This document shows, piece after piece, positions 31,439 to 40,149 of a stretch of DNA of 64,000 nt. Made by a program: the position numbers and the translations under genes. The notes below the pieces were generated by a model. The model was given only the letters and a program-made list of their open reading frames with translations, ran no database searches and was not told the origin of the DNA. The stretch is from Nitrosopumilus cobalaminigenes. GTDB taxonomy: Archaea > Thermoproteota > Nitrososphaeria > Nitrososphaerales > Nitrosopumilaceae. The stretch's first letter is position 1. The number at the start of each line of letters is the position of its first letter. The stretch lies in assembly GCF_013407145.1 (NCBI RefSeq), contig NZ_CP026993.1:496001-560000 (forward strand), written 5' to 3'.

Positions 31439-32530
31439 ATGGATTGGGGATTAAAAAATAGACTTTCTAGAATAATTAAACCACAAAATAATCGTGCATT
31501 AATGTTGGCTGTAGACCATGGATATTTCCTTGGTCCTACTGAAAAACTTGAAGATCCAAAAAAAGTAATTGCTCCTTTGCTAAAGCATTGTGATTCTTTG
31601 ATGCTGACAAGAGGTGTTCAAAGAACATCTGTTTCAGCAACAAGTGATACTCCTATGGTGTTGAGAGTTTCTGGCGGTTCAAGTATTATTGGTGAAGATT
31701 TGTCTCAAGAAGACATCACTGTATCAATTGAAGATGCAATTAGACTGAATGCAAGTGCTCTTGCAATGTCTATTTTTGTTGGTTCAAAATATGAATATCA
31801 AACAATTGTAAATCTTGGAAAACTTGTAAGCGAGGCCGAAAAATATGGAATACCTGTATTAGCTGTAACTGCTGTTGGAAAAGAATTAGGTAAAGATGCA
31901 CGATATCTTTCATTAGCCTGTAGAGTTGCCGCTGAACAAGGTGCACATATTGTCAAAACTTACTATTGTGATAATTTTGAAAAGGTTGTACAATCTTGCC
32001 CTGTTCCAATTATTGTAGCGGGAGGAAAGAAAATTCCTGAGCGTGATGCATTACAATTAACGTATAATGCAATCAAAGCCGGTGCAGTTGGAGTTGATAT
32101 GGGTAGAAACATCTGGCAATCTGAACATCCAGTTCCTATGATAAAAGCTGCTAGAGCAATTATTCATGGAAATCTAAACGTTGATCAAGCTTTCAAATTA
32201 TACAAAAAACTAGTAAGTGAAGAACCAAAAAGGAAACAAAAATCACAAAAAAAGAAATCAAACAACAAAAAACCACAAAACAATCCTAATCAAAAGAAAT
32301 CAAACAACAAAAAACCACAAAACAATCCTAATCAAAAGAAATCAAACAACAAAAAACCACAAAACAATCCTAATCAAAAGAAATCAAACAACAAAAAACC
32401 ACAAAACAATCCTAATCAAAAGAAATCAAACAACAAAAAACCACAAAACAATCCTAATCAAAAGAAATCAAACAACAAAAAACCACAAAACAATCCTAAT
32501 CAAAACAAACCAAATCTTACTAAAAAATAG
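31439..32530 (+). CDS. LsrF/DhnA-type class I aldolase-thiolase with repeat tail
   Basis: 363 residues. Residues 1-260 resemble LsrF and DhnA-like class I aldolases: 'MDWGLKNRLSRII', 'LAVDHGYFLGPTEKLE', 'LMLTRGV', the Lys in 'IVKTYYCDNF', and 'VAGGKKIPERDAL', 'GAVGVDMGRNIWQSEHP'. The last ~100 residues are a basic Lys/Asn/Gln/Pro tail of six 14-residue repeats encoded by 42-bp tandem units, absent from the family norm (about 270-290 aa). Reaction inferred from family: carbon-carbon cleavage or thiolysis of a phosphorylated keto compound. Confidence 0.8.
   Translation: MDWGLKNRLSRIIKPQNNRALMLAVDHGYFLGPTEKLEDPKKVIAPLLKHCDSLMLTRGVQRTSVSATSDTPMVLRVSGGSSIIGEDLSQEDITVSIEDAIRLNASALAMSIFVGSKYEYQTIVNLGKLVSEAEKYGIPVLAVTAVGKELGKDARYLSLACRVAAEQGAHIVKTYYCDNFEKVVQSCPVPIIVAGGKKIPERDALQLTYNAIKAGAVGVDMGRNIWQSEHPVPMIKAARAIIHGNLNVDQAFKLYKKLVSEEPKRKQKSQKKKSNNKKPQNNPNQKKSNNKKPQNNPNQKKSNNKKPQNNPNQKKSNNKKPQNNPNQKKSNNKKPQNNPNQKKSNNKKPQNNPNQNKPNLTKK
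32252..32503 (+). repeat. Six tandem 42-bp repeats in the aldolase 3' end
   Basis: Units start at 32252, 32294, 32336, 32378, 32420 and 32462 and look identical. Each encodes KKSNNKKPQNNPNQ. The copy number is likely variable between strains through slippage. Confidence 0.95.
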
Positions 32531-32533
32531 AAA

Positions 32534-32938
32534 TTATCCATCAATTTTTGATAGATGAATATGTGCAATTTTCCATGTTGGTTGTTTAACAAGAACAAAT
32601 GTTGCACGTCCAGTAATTACCATGTGTTCTCCTGTGAATGCTTTGTTATCTACTAACATTCCTTTTTGAATTAATTCTAATGCTACAACTGCAGTATCTC
32701 CAAATAAGCTAATTTTTGGATTTTTTATTTCATACGTATAATCCGAAATACTAACAAATCTTAACTCTTCAAGTTCTATTGTAGTTTGATAGTCTTTAAG
32801 ATCATATGGTGGTAAATCACTAAAACTAGAGAATTTTGGATCATTAAGGTGGATGTCTTTGAGAGACTCTAAATTTTTTGTAATTCCTGCTTGAAATAAT
32901 GTCTCAATAACATTGATGATTTCTTCATTATCACTCAA
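32534..32938 (-). CDS. SnoaL/NTF2-like protein
   Basis: 134 residues with the SnoaL-type pattern: helix 'EEIINVIETLFQAGITKNLESLKDIHLNDPKFSSFSD' then strands ending 'GRATFVLVKQPTWKIAHIHLS', where the late Trp-Lys-Ile-x-His-x-His strand is typical of the NTF2-like/DUF4440 fold. No catalytic Asp-His can be assigned with certainty. Converges with the aldolase gene. Confidence 0.65.
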   Translation of the reverse strand: MSDNEEIINVIETLFQAGITKNLESLKDIHLNDPKFSSFSDLPPYDLKDYQTTIELEELRFVSISDYTYEIKNPKISLFGDTAVVALELIQKGMLVDNKAFTGEHMVITGRATFVLVKQPTWKIAHIHLSKIDG

Positions 32939-32981
32939 AACAGATCATTTCGAGTGGAGAAAATATCAGTTTAAGTCTTCT

Positions 32982-33036
32982 GGATAATCTAGAGTAAAAC
33001 CTCGAGCATTATCCGGATAATCTTTATTAATTATCC
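32982..33036. promoter_or_regulatory. Palindromic site cluster upstream of ilvB
   Basis: A perfect 14-bp palindrome ATTATCCGGATAAT (33008-33021) is flanked by single half-sites GGATAAT (32982-32988) and ATTATCC (33030-33036). It lies 125 bp before ilvB and about 45-70 bp after the start of the divergent SnoaL gene. The arrangement suits a dimeric regulator of branched-chain amino acid synthesis, which is an inference. Confidence 0.5.
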
Positions 33037-33145
33037 ATTGATTGTTTTTATGATTTCAATGGACGTAAAATTAACTAAAAAATTTGGCAATGATTTGCCT
33101 CTTGTTATTCTACTATAGTGTCCTAAAATTTACTAGCTTAAAATT

Positions 33146-34858
33146 ATGGAGAGAAATTTAATGAATAAAATGGAAAATATGACAGGTGCAAAGGCCTTGA
33201 TGACGGCTATGGAAAAAGAAGGCGTCAAACAAGTATTTGGATTACCTGGAGGTGCAAATCTTCCAATGTATGATGAATTTAATCGATGTGATATTAGACA
33301 CATCTTGGTAAGACATGAACAATCAGCAGCTCATATGGCTGATGGTTTTGGTAGAGTGAGTAGAAAACCTGGTGTATGCTTTGCAACGTCAGGTCCTGGC
33401 GCAACTAACATCTTAACTGGAATTGCAACTGCACAAGCTGATTCTGCACCAATGGTGGCAGTAACTGGACAAGTATCTGTAAACATGATTGGTAAAGATG
33501 CATTTCAAGAAAGTGATATTATTGGTATGGCCAACCCTGTTGTAAAATATGCATTTCAACCACGAAGCGCTAGCGAAGTTCCTGAAGTTGTAAAAAAAGG
33601 ATTCTTTATTGCTGAAACTGGAAGACCTGGACCTGTATTGATTGATGTTCCAAAAGATGTACAAACAAATGAAGAACCAATGAATTTCCCAGACGAATTT
33701 AAAATTCAAGGATATCATCCATGGGCTGATCCTGATATTGTTAATGTTGAAAAAGCAATAGACATGTTACTTCATGCAGAAAAACCAATCATCTTAGCTG
33801 GTGGTGGTGTAATTATTTCATCTGCATTTGCTGAATTACAATCAATTGCAGAAGCTCTCATGCTTCCTGTTGTTACAACTTTCAAAGGTAAGGGTGCATT
33901 TCCTGAAACACATCCTTTGTCATTAGGTCCAATAGGAATGCATGGACATGCAGAAGCTAATAAAATGATGGCTGAAGCTGATTGTGTTTTGGCTATTGGA
34001 ACTAGATTTTCTGATAGATCTGTTGGAACCTTTGAGGCATTTGAAAAACGATTAAAGATTATTCATATGGATGTTGATCCTGCAGAAATAGGTAAAAATC
34101 AAAATGCGCAAATTGCAGTAATTGGAGATGTACGTGTAAATCTTAGAGTAATGGTTAAGATACTTTTGCAAAAAGCAATTAGAAAATCAGAAGAAACTCC
34201 TTGGTTTAAACATGTACAAGAAACTAAAGCATACTGGAAAGAAAACTTGAAACTTCATCCGGGTGAGATGGGTGCTGCTAAACTTTTACGAAAATTACGT
34301 GAATTATTACCAAAAGAATCTATTGTTACCACTGAAGTAGGTCAACACCAAATGTGGGCATCATTGTTTTATGATGTAATACAACCTGGTACTTTCTTTA
34401 GTTCTACTGGACTTGGAACCATGGGTTGGGGTTTTCCAGCTGCAATAGGTGCTAAAGTAGCAAAACCTGATGTTCCTGTTGTAGATATTGCAGGTGATGG
34501 TAGTTTTAGTATGACTGAAAATTCTCTTGCAACTGCAGTGTTGGAAGATATCCCTGTAATCGTATTTCTTTTGAACAACTCTTCATTGGGTATGGTAGCT
34601 CAATGGCAAAGAACTTTCTATGATAGAAGAATGACTGGTGTAGAACAACACAGTTGTCCTGATTATGTTAAATTAGCACAGTCTTATGGTGCTCAAGGAA
34701 TTAGAGCACAATCTATGGATGAACTTGATAAAGCTATCAAAGATGCATTGAGCAGTGATGTGGCAACTGTAATTGACATTCCAATTGATCCTGAAGAAGA
34801 TGTCTTGCCATTTGTAGCTCCTGGAACTTCATTATCGGATATGATTTTACCCTCTTAG
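33146..34858 (+). CDS. ilvB: Acetolactate synthase large (catalytic) subunit
   Basis: 570 residues in three TPP-enzyme domains: 'GVKQVFGLPGGANLPMYDEF...RHEQSAAHMADGFGR' (N-terminal PYR domain, with catalytic Glu), a central domain, and a C-terminal PP domain with the ThDP motif 'DIAGDGSFSMTENSLATAVLEDIPVIVFLLNN'. It condenses pyruvate with pyruvate or 2-oxobutyrate to acetohydroxy acids. It heads ilvB-ilvN-leuA-leuB. Several in-frame ATGs (33146, 33161) are possible. Confidence 0.92.
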   Translation: MERNLMNKMENMTGAKALMTAMEKEGVKQVFGLPGGANLPMYDEFNRCDIRHILVRHEQSAAHMADGFGRVSRKPGVCFATSGPGATNILTGIATAQADSAPMVAVTGQVSVNMIGKDAFQESDIIGMANPVVKYAFQPRSASEVPEVVKKGFFIAETGRPGPVLIDVPKDVQTNEEPMNFPDEFKIQGYHPWADPDIVNVEKAIDMLLHAEKPIILAGGGVIISSAFAELQSIAEALMLPVVTTFKGKGAFPETHPLSLGPIGMHGHAEANKMMAEADCVLAIGTRFSDRSVGTFEAFEKRLKIIHMDVDPAEIGKNQNAQIAVIGDVRVNLRVMVKILLQKAIRKSEETPWFKHVQETKAYWKENLKLHPGEMGAAKLLRKLRELLPKESIVTTEVGQHQMWASLFYDVIQPGTFFSSTGLGTMGWGFPAAIGAKVAKPDVPVVDIAGDGSFSMTENSLATAVLEDIPVIVFLLNNSSLGMVAQWQRTFYDRRMTGVEQHSCPDYVKLAQSYGAQGIRAQSMDELDKAIKDALSSDVATVIDIPIDPEEDVLPFVAPGTSLSDMILPS

Positions 34859-34865
34859 GTGATTA

Positions 34866-35351
34866 ATGATGTGGGCTATTCTTTCTATTTTAGTTGAAAA
34901 CAAACCTGGAATCTTGTTTAAGGTAACTCATCTTTTTAGAGCAAGAAATTTCAATATTGATAGTATTTCTGTAGGGACTACTGAGAATCCTGACTATTCA
35001 AAAATGACTATTACAACATACGGTGATGAAAAACAGATCACCCAGATAGTCAAACAACTCGATAAAATGATTGATACTGTTAAAGTTGAGCGCTTAGATG
35101 AGCACAAAACTGTATTTCGAGAACTTAGTCTTTTTAAGATAAAACTTAGTAATGCTAATGATAGTATGGAGGTAAATAAATTAGCAAATGCATATGGCGG
35201 AAAGGTTCATGATGTTAAAAAAGACTCACTCATGGTAGAGTTAACTGCAACACCTGATCAAATCAAAGCATTTGAAGAATTAGCAAAACCATTTGGAATC
35301 TTAGATGTTGCACGAACTGGTGTTGCTGCATTACAGAGAAGTGGTGCCTGA
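34866..35351 (+). CDS. ilvN: Acetolactate synthase regulatory small subunit
   Basis: 161 residues with an N-terminal ACT domain ('ILSILVENKPGILFKVTHLFRARNFNIDSISVG') and the usual C-terminal regulatory half ('VNKLANAYGGKVHDVKKDSLMVELTATPDQIKAF'). ACT domains bind valine or related effectors and control IlvB. It begins eight bases after ilvB and overlaps leuA by one base (TGATG), so translation is coupled. Confidence 0.92.
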   Translation: MMWAILSILVENKPGILFKVTHLFRARNFNIDSISVGTTENPDYSKMTITTYGDEKQITQIVKQLDKMIDTVKVERLDEHKTVFRELSLFKIKLSNANDSMEVNKLANAYGGKVHDVKKDSLMVELTATPDQIKAFEELAKPFGILDVARTGVAALQRSGA

Positions 35352-36868
35352 TGGTAAATGTCAGAATTTTTGATACAACATTAAGAGATGGAGAACAAAC
35401 TCTCGGTGTATCATTATCACCAGATCAAAAATTAGCAATTGCAAAAAAACTTGACGAATTAGGTGTTGATGCTATTGAAGCAGGATTCCCTGTAATTTCT
35501 GAAGGTGAGTCCCAAGCTGTCAAAATGATAACATCTGAAGGATTATCTTGTGAAATTGCGGGATTAACTAGAACCATAAAAAAAGACATTGATGCAGCAG
35601 TTGATGCAGGATTAAATTATGTTCACACGTTTATTGCAACTTCTGACATTCACTTGGAACACAAGCTCCAAATGACTAGAGACCAAGCACTTGAAAAAGC
35701 AATTGAAGCAGTAGAATATGGAAAATCACGTGGATTGCAAGTAGAATTTTCAGCTGAAGATGCATCTAGAACTGACAGAGAATTTTTGAAAAAAGTTTTC
35801 GGCGATGTTGCAAAAGCAGGAGCTGACCGAGTTAACATTCCTGATACTGTGGGCTATTCTACTCCTGAATATATGGCTGAAATTACAAGAGATACAATTG
35901 AAGCTACGAAACTCCCAGTAAGTGTACATTGTCACAATGATTTTGGATTGGCCGTTGCAAATGCTTTGTCTGGAATTCATGCAGGGGCTGCATGTGCACA
36001 TGTAACAATTAATGGAATTGGTGAAAGGGCAGGAAATGCTTCATTGGAAGAATTTTCTATGGCTCTCAAATGTTTGCCTTATGAGCAAAATTATGAAACT
36101 AATATCAAATCTGAATTAATCTATGACACATCAAGATTCATCTCAAAAACTGTTGGTATCATTGTACAACCCAATAAAGCAATAGTTGGGGCAAATGCAT
36201 TTGGACATGAATCTGGAATTCATACACATGGTGTGTTGAATAATCCTCTTACTTACGAACCAATTAGTCCTGAATTAGTTGGAAGAAAAAGATGGCTCAA
36301 GGTTGGAAAACATGCTGGAGTTCATGGAATGAATGCAATGTTGGAAGAATATGGTGTAAAGCCAACTGAAGAACAAGCAAAACAAATTTTGGAAAAAGTA
36401 AAAGTTCTTGGTGATCAGGGAAAACAAGTTACTGATGTAGAATTATTATCAATGGCTAGTGAGGTTTTAGGTGAAAAAGAACTCAAAAGAATAGTCCAAT
36501 TAACAGGTTTTTCAGTTTCTACTGGAATTGGAACAATGCCTTATGCATTTGTGAAATTAAATGTAGATGGTCAAGATCATATTGGAACTGATTATGGAGT
36601 TGGTCCCGTAGATGCCGCATTAAACGCAATTCAAAAAATTACTGGAAAGATTTCAGAAATTAGAATTAAAGACTATGGTTTGGCATCTATTTCTGGTGGT
36701 TCTGGAGCATTGTGTGAAGTTACAGTAAAAGTTGAGGATCCTTTAGGAAACAAGGTTTCAGCAAAATCTGTTGGTGAAGATATTGTAACTACTTCTGTAA
36801 AAGCAGTAATTGACGCAATCAATAGAATCATGCTCAAAAAGATGCTTAGTGAAAAACAGGTTAACTAA
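35351..36868 (+). CDS. leuA: 2-Isopropylmalate synthase family
   Basis: 505 residues: a TIM barrel with 'IFDTTLRDGEQTLGVSLSP' (start of the HMGL-like fold), 'VEFSAEDASRTD', 'VHCHNDFGLAVANALSGI' (metal-binding His-x-His) and 'NGIGERAGNASLEE', then the C-terminal LeuA dimerisation and allosteric domain (about 375-500). It condenses acetyl-CoA with 2-oxoisovalerate. Citramalate and homocitrate synthases share this layout, so exact specificity is inferred from the ilv/leu context. Confidence 0.85.
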   Translation: MVNVRIFDTTLRDGEQTLGVSLSPDQKLAIAKKLDELGVDAIEAGFPVISEGESQAVKMITSEGLSCEIAGLTRTIKKDIDAAVDAGLNYVHTFIATSDIHLEHKLQMTRDQALEKAIEAVEYGKSRGLQVEFSAEDASRTDREFLKKVFGDVAKAGADRVNIPDTVGYSTPEYMAEITRDTIEATKLPVSVHCHNDFGLAVANALSGIHAGAACAHVTINGIGERAGNASLEEFSMALKCLPYEQNYETNIKSELIYDTSRFISKTVGIIVQPNKAIVGANAFGHESGIHTHGVLNNPLTYEPISPELVGRKRWLKVGKHAGVHGMNAMLEEYGVKPTEEQAKQILEKVKVLGDQGKQVTDVELLSMASEVLGEKELKRIVQLTGFSVSTGIGTMPYAFVKLNVDGQDHIGTDYGVGPVDAALNAIQKITGKISEIRIKDYGLASISGGSGALCEVTVKVEDPLGNKVSAKSVGEDIVTTSVKAVIDAINRIMLKKMLSEKQVN

Positions 36869-36901
36869 ATCCTAAAATCTCCCCTTGTTTGATGTGTAAT
36901 T

Positions 36902-37915
36902 ATGTATAAAATTTCATTAATCACTGGTGATGGTATCGGCCCTGAATTATCCGAATCTGCAGTATCTGTTTTGAATACAATTCATGACAAACTTGATTTG
37001 AAATTTGATATTACGAAATTATCTGCCGGCGACAAGGCATTATCTGAAACTGGAAAGGCACTTCCTGATGAAACAGTTCAAACCATCAAGCAATCTGATG
37101 TTTGTCTAAAGGCTCCAGTTGGTGAAAGCGCCGCTGATGTAATTGTGGTTTTGAGACGAATGTTAGATCTTTATGCCAATATTCGACCTGCAAAATCATA
37201 TCCACACATGCCCGCATTACGTGATGATATTGATATGGTGATTGTTAGAGAAAACACTGAGGATCTTTACACTGGAAAAGAATTTAGTTTAGGTGATTCT
37301 TCTGTTGCTCTAAGAATAATTTCAGAAGCTGCTTCTAAAAGAATAGCAAAATATGCATTTGAAACTGCAAAACAAAGAGATTCTATGAGAAAAGTAACTT
37401 GTGTTCATAAATCAAATGTAATGCGAGTAACAGATGGTATGTTTGCCAAAGCATGCACTGATGTTTCTAAAGATTATCCTGATATTTCATTTGAGCAAAT
37501 GTATGTGGATGCATGTGCGATGAACTTAATTCGTCAACCAGAACAATTTGATGTTGTTGTAACTACAAACTTGTTTGGAGATATTTTATCTGATGAATCC
37601 TCTCAAGTGGTTGGTGGTTTAGGTATGGCCCCTGCTGCAAACATTGGAGACAAATTTGCATTATTTGAACCCGTTCATGGTGCAGCATTTGATATTGCAG
37701 GGCAAAATATTGCAAATCCTTCATCCTTCTTACTTTCTATAAAAATGATGTTTGACTGGTTAGGAAAAAAACACAATGACTCAAAATGTATTGAAGTGGG
37801 TCAAAAGTTGGAATCTACCATATTTGATTTAGTAAAATCTGGAGTTAAGACTAAAGACATTGGTGGTGATAAAAGTACTTCAGAATTTACAAAACAAATT
37901 ACTGATAATCTCTAA
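36902..37915 (+). CDS. leuB: 3-Isopropylmalate dehydrogenase (isocitrate-dehydrogenase family)
   Basis: 337 residues. 'ITGDGIGPELSESAV', 'LRRMLDLYANIRPAKSYP' (substrate-binding Arg pair), 'MVIVRENTEDLYTGKE', 'VHKSNVMRVTDGMF' and 'NLFGDILSDESSQVVGGLGMAPAANIG' are the family's signature segments, and the last binds NAD. The product of LeuA/LeuCD is oxidatively decarboxylated. Homoisocitrate and isocitrate dehydrogenases are close relatives. LeuC and LeuD are not in the window. Confidence 0.85.
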   Translation: MYKISLITGDGIGPELSESAVSVLNTIHDKLDLKFDITKLSAGDKALSETGKALPDETVQTIKQSDVCLKAPVGESAADVIVVLRRMLDLYANIRPAKSYPHMPALRDDIDMVIVRENTEDLYTGKEFSLGDSSVALRIISEAASKRIAKYAFETAKQRDSMRKVTCVHKSNVMRVTDGMFAKACTDVSKDYPDISFEQMYVDACAMNLIRQPEQFDVVVTTNLFGDILSDESSQVVGGLGMAPAANIGDKFALFEPVHGAAFDIAGQNIANPSSFLLSIKMMFDWLGKKHNDSKCIEVGQKLESTIFDLVKSGVKTKDIGGDKSTSEFTKQITDNL

Positions 37916-37931
37916 ATTTTATTCTAAAACA

Positions 37932-38029
37932 ACGAGATACAAGGAAAACACGTTGAATCAAGGACGTATTCCTAACATGATGTGTTTTCCATACCAATCG
38001 TTCTACGACGCAGAACAACGGTTTCTCGT
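37932..38029 (+). ncRNA. Candidate structured RNA downstream of leuB
   Basis: An outer helix ACGAGA (37932-37937)/TCTCGT (38024-38029) encloses GGAAAACAC (37943-37951)/GTGTTTTCC (37982-37990) and GTTCT (38000-38004)/AGAAC (38012-38016). This forms a nested, three-stem fold. The stretch is GC-richer than its surroundings. It may be a free RNA, an antisense RNA (the stems also fit the minus strand) or a leuB 3' UTR element. The rest of the gap (37916-38323) shows a small possible ORF and a hairpin only. Confidence 0.35.
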
Positions 38030-38095
38030 CATAATCATTACGTGAAAATCATATTTAACAATGATCCTAATTTCCAACAAGTGATAATTTGAAAT

Positions 38096-38179
38096 CTATG
38101 ATATTTTCTGAATATATTCTTCATGAATTTTTTTCTGATTTTGAATTATCCACAAAAATGCTTCATAGTTTGAATCCAT
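38096..38179 (-). CDS. Possible 27-aa peptide
   Basis: ATG at 38179, TGA to TAG-free frame ending at 38096, product with aromatic-rich start and a charged helix ('YEAFLWIIQNQKKIHEEYIQK'). A longer frame to 38284 exists but its N-terminal part looks noncoding. Only the coding-like composition supports it. Confidence 0.25.
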   Translation of the reverse strand: MDSNYEAFLWIIQNQKKIHEEYIQKIS

Positions 38180-38190
38180 GAAAATTACTA

Positions 38191-38210
38191 GATCTTTTTT
38201 GATAAAGATC
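38191..38210. promoter_or_regulatory. Hairpin before the putative 27-aa gene
   Basis: GATCTTT and AAAGATC form a 7-bp stem with a six-base loop. Could be an operator or a transcript-ending hairpin. Confidence 0.3.
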
Positions 38211-38323
38211 AAAAAGTGTAAAAAAATTGATTTTTTGGTTTTGTATTGATTTTGTGCCTGTAGAACCTGCCAGTTTTGGGACATTGTGGTATATTTTATA
38301 ATCTGATTTTGAAAAAAATCAAT

Positions 38324-39427
38324 ATGAAATTGCTATCTTTTGTTTTTACTTTGTTTGTTTTGGGGTCTCTAGTTTTTGCTCCTCTTTTTGATTCTCAAGT
38401 GGCAACTGCTGAATCTATTTCTCCTAAAACTATGAAACTAAATGCCCTAAGTGAGCTTCAATCCCTTGAAATTGATAATAAAAAAGATCAAAAAAGAATT
38501 GCAAAAGCTGAAAATCATCTTGAAAAAAGCCTAATGGATAAATTTTGGGAAGATGACTATTCATTGAATTTTCTTGGAAAAAAAGTATTCACACATGAGA
38601 AAAAAGCTATCAAAGAACTAAGTAAAGTTAAATCTGTAGATATTTCTCATATTTCCACTTCTCTTGTAAATGCTGACATGGTTTTAGCTCAATTAGCAAT
38701 TGATCAAATCCCAAGTGACTCAAACAACAAAAAAATTATTAAAAAATTAAACAAGGCTATTGAAGAAATGGATAAAGCTCAAAAAGATTTTGATAAAAAT
38801 AAACTAGACAAATCTGTAGATCATTACAAAAAAGCATGGAAGATTGCATTTATGGGAGAAGATGTTGATGTTATTGAAATTGATAGTGCATCGTTAGATT
38901 ATAGCAATGATGGTGTCACTGATTATTATGTTCAATTGGAATACACTGGAAACAACAAAAAACCTGTAATCATTGGCTACAAAATACAAGATGAATGTGT
39001 TGATTTGGGACCAAAAGATCCATCTGATATCGGGGGTGACACATTTGATGATGCGGCAATGAAAATGGGTGTATCTACAATTTCCAAATCTGAATGGTTA
39101 ATTGATGATATGGTTGTATGGAATGATTGGTTTGAGAAAAAAAATAATGATGAGAACAAAATGGTTGATTTGGTTTATTCTCCTGTTCGAAAATTACCTC
39201 ATTTTGAGGAACTTGGCGGTGATAATGTAATTCAGGAAGGCGAGAGAAAATCTTCATTTGATCACTCTGCTTCAATCTCTAAATTAGGTGGGCAATCTGG
39301 TTGGGAAGGTTTTATGTATTTCAATGCACCTTCTGGTGACTATTTGTTGTGGACTGTACATCCTGCTGGGGGAATTGATGAATGTGATCGTTTAGCAGCA
39401 TTGGGAGTTCCAATTACTATTCCTTAA
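38324..39427 (+). CDS. Secreted protein, helical first half and beta second half
   Basis: ATG at 38324 gives a signal peptide (about 1-27, 'LLSFVFTLFVLGSLVFAP'); the longer start at 38276 would disrupt it. The mature part has Lys-rich helices (about 35-175) like thaumarchaeal exported proteins, then a beta-rich half with 'DYYVQLEYTGNNKKPVIIGYKI' and 'GWEGFMYFNAPSGDYLLWTVHPAGG'. Two cysteines could form a disulfide. Function unknown. Confidence 0.65.
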   Translation: MKLLSFVFTLFVLGSLVFAPLFDSQVATAESISPKTMKLNALSELQSLEIDNKKDQKRIAKAENHLEKSLMDKFWEDDYSLNFLGKKVFTHEKKAIKELSKVKSVDISHISTSLVNADMVLAQLAIDQIPSDSNNKKIIKKLNKAIEEMDKAQKDFDKNKLDKSVDHYKKAWKIAFMGEDVDVIEIDSASLDYSNDGVTDYYVQLEYTGNNKKPVIIGYKIQDECVDLGPKDPSDIGGDTFDDAAMKMGVSTISKSEWLIDDMVVWNDWFEKKNNDENKMVDLVYSPVRKLPHFEELGGDNVIQEGERKSSFDHSASISKLGGQSGWEGFMYFNAPSGDYLLWTVHPAGGIDECDRLAALGVPITIP

Positions 39428-39475
39428 TTTTAAAAATTACCAATTTTTATTAATTGCATATTTTATCAAAATTAT

Positions 39476-39607
39476 ATGGCTGACTGTTGCATTTGTAAAG
39501 CTGTTCCAGGAACTCTAAAAATAACTGATGGTAATCCAAAATATAAAGGAAAGCCAATTTGTAAAGAATGTGCTGGATATAGAAAACTACTCAAGGAAAC
39601 TAAGTAG
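39476..39607 (+). CDS. Small two-CxxC zinc protein (43 aa)
   Basis: ATG at 39476. 'CCICKAVPGTLKITDGNPKYKGKPICKECAGYRKLL': CxxC pairs 30 residues apart around a beta hairpin, a minimal zinc-ribbon. It overlaps the end of the convergent gene 39600-39854 by eight bases. Such micro zinc proteins are common in these archaea and often unannotated. Confidence 0.6.
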   Translation: MADCCICKAVPGTLKITDGNPKYKGKPICKECAGYRKLLKETK

Positions 39608-39854
39608 TCTCTTCTGATTTTGTTTTATTTTTAGCTGCCCATTCTTCGTACATTTTTATCAATTCATCTACATCTTTACCTTCTTCTGAATAAGTAACAA
39701 TGACTCCAAATGTTCCTTTTTTATCGTGACCTCTGGCAAAGTAACCCCAAAATGAATCTGGCAATTTTACAAAACTGTTTGAATCGTGTGAAACTCCGAT
39801 TAGATTATTCCCTATGACTTCGACCACTTTTTTTGCATCATTTTGTTCAATCAT
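39600..39854 (-). CDS. Hypothetical protein
   Basis: 84 residues, ATG start, soluble alpha/beta ('KKVVEVIGNNLIGVSHDSNSFVKLPDSFWGYFARGHDKKGTFGVIVTYSEEG...DELIKMYEEWAAK'). No motif recognised. Lies downstream of the zinc-ribbon gene 39902-40135 on the same strand. Confidence 0.5.
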   Translation of the reverse strand: MIEQNDAKKVVEVIGNNLIGVSHDSNSFVKLPDSFWGYFARGHDKKGTFGVIVTYSEEGKDVDELIKMYEEWAAKNKTKSEETT

Positions 39855-39901
39855 GATTAATCGAAACCTTCATGCCATAAAAATTTGAATAGTTTAAAGT
39901 G

Positions 39902-40135
39902 TTAATTGACGCCTTTTCTTCTACTAAGTTTTTCGCCTGTTTGTACGGCATCTTTTTCAAAATCGTCTAATTTCTTCTTCATTTCTTCTTTTTCTTCTTT
40001 AGTTAATTCTCGAATAATTGTATCTACACCATCTGCAAAATTTTCACATTTTTCACATAACCATAATGGTGCTTTGTCTTTTGCAAAAACAATTGGCAAT
40101 CTTCTTTCATTACATTGTTTACAGAATAATGTCAT
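39902..40135 (-). CDS. Zinc-ribbon protein downstream of aspS
   Basis: 77 residues. 'FCKQCNERRLPIVFAKDKAPLWLCEKCENFADG' gives two CxxC pairs forming a ribbon, followed by an acidic-basic helix. It starts 15 bp after aspS ends, in the order nusA-like, aspS, this gene. It may bind RNA or zinc. Function unknown. Confidence 0.6.
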   Translation of the reverse strand: MTLFCKQCNERRLPIVFAKDKAPLWLCEKCENFADGVDTIIRELTKEEKEEMKKKLDDFEKDAVQTGEKLSRRKGVN

Positions 40136-40149
40136 TATTTCTATCTCCT

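Noticed and set aside
32252-32503. CRISPR array
   Set aside because: The 42-bp units are directly adjacent without spacers and lie inside a protein-coding gene.
32217-32558. Second open frame (113 codons) across the 42-bp repeats
   Set aside because: Because the repeat unit is a multiple of three without stops in that frame, the shadow frame stays open by chance; the aldolase frame has family support.
38054-38066. TTTAACAATGATC downstream of leuB
   Set aside because: Single half-site outside the element, no palindrome and no start at the usual distance.
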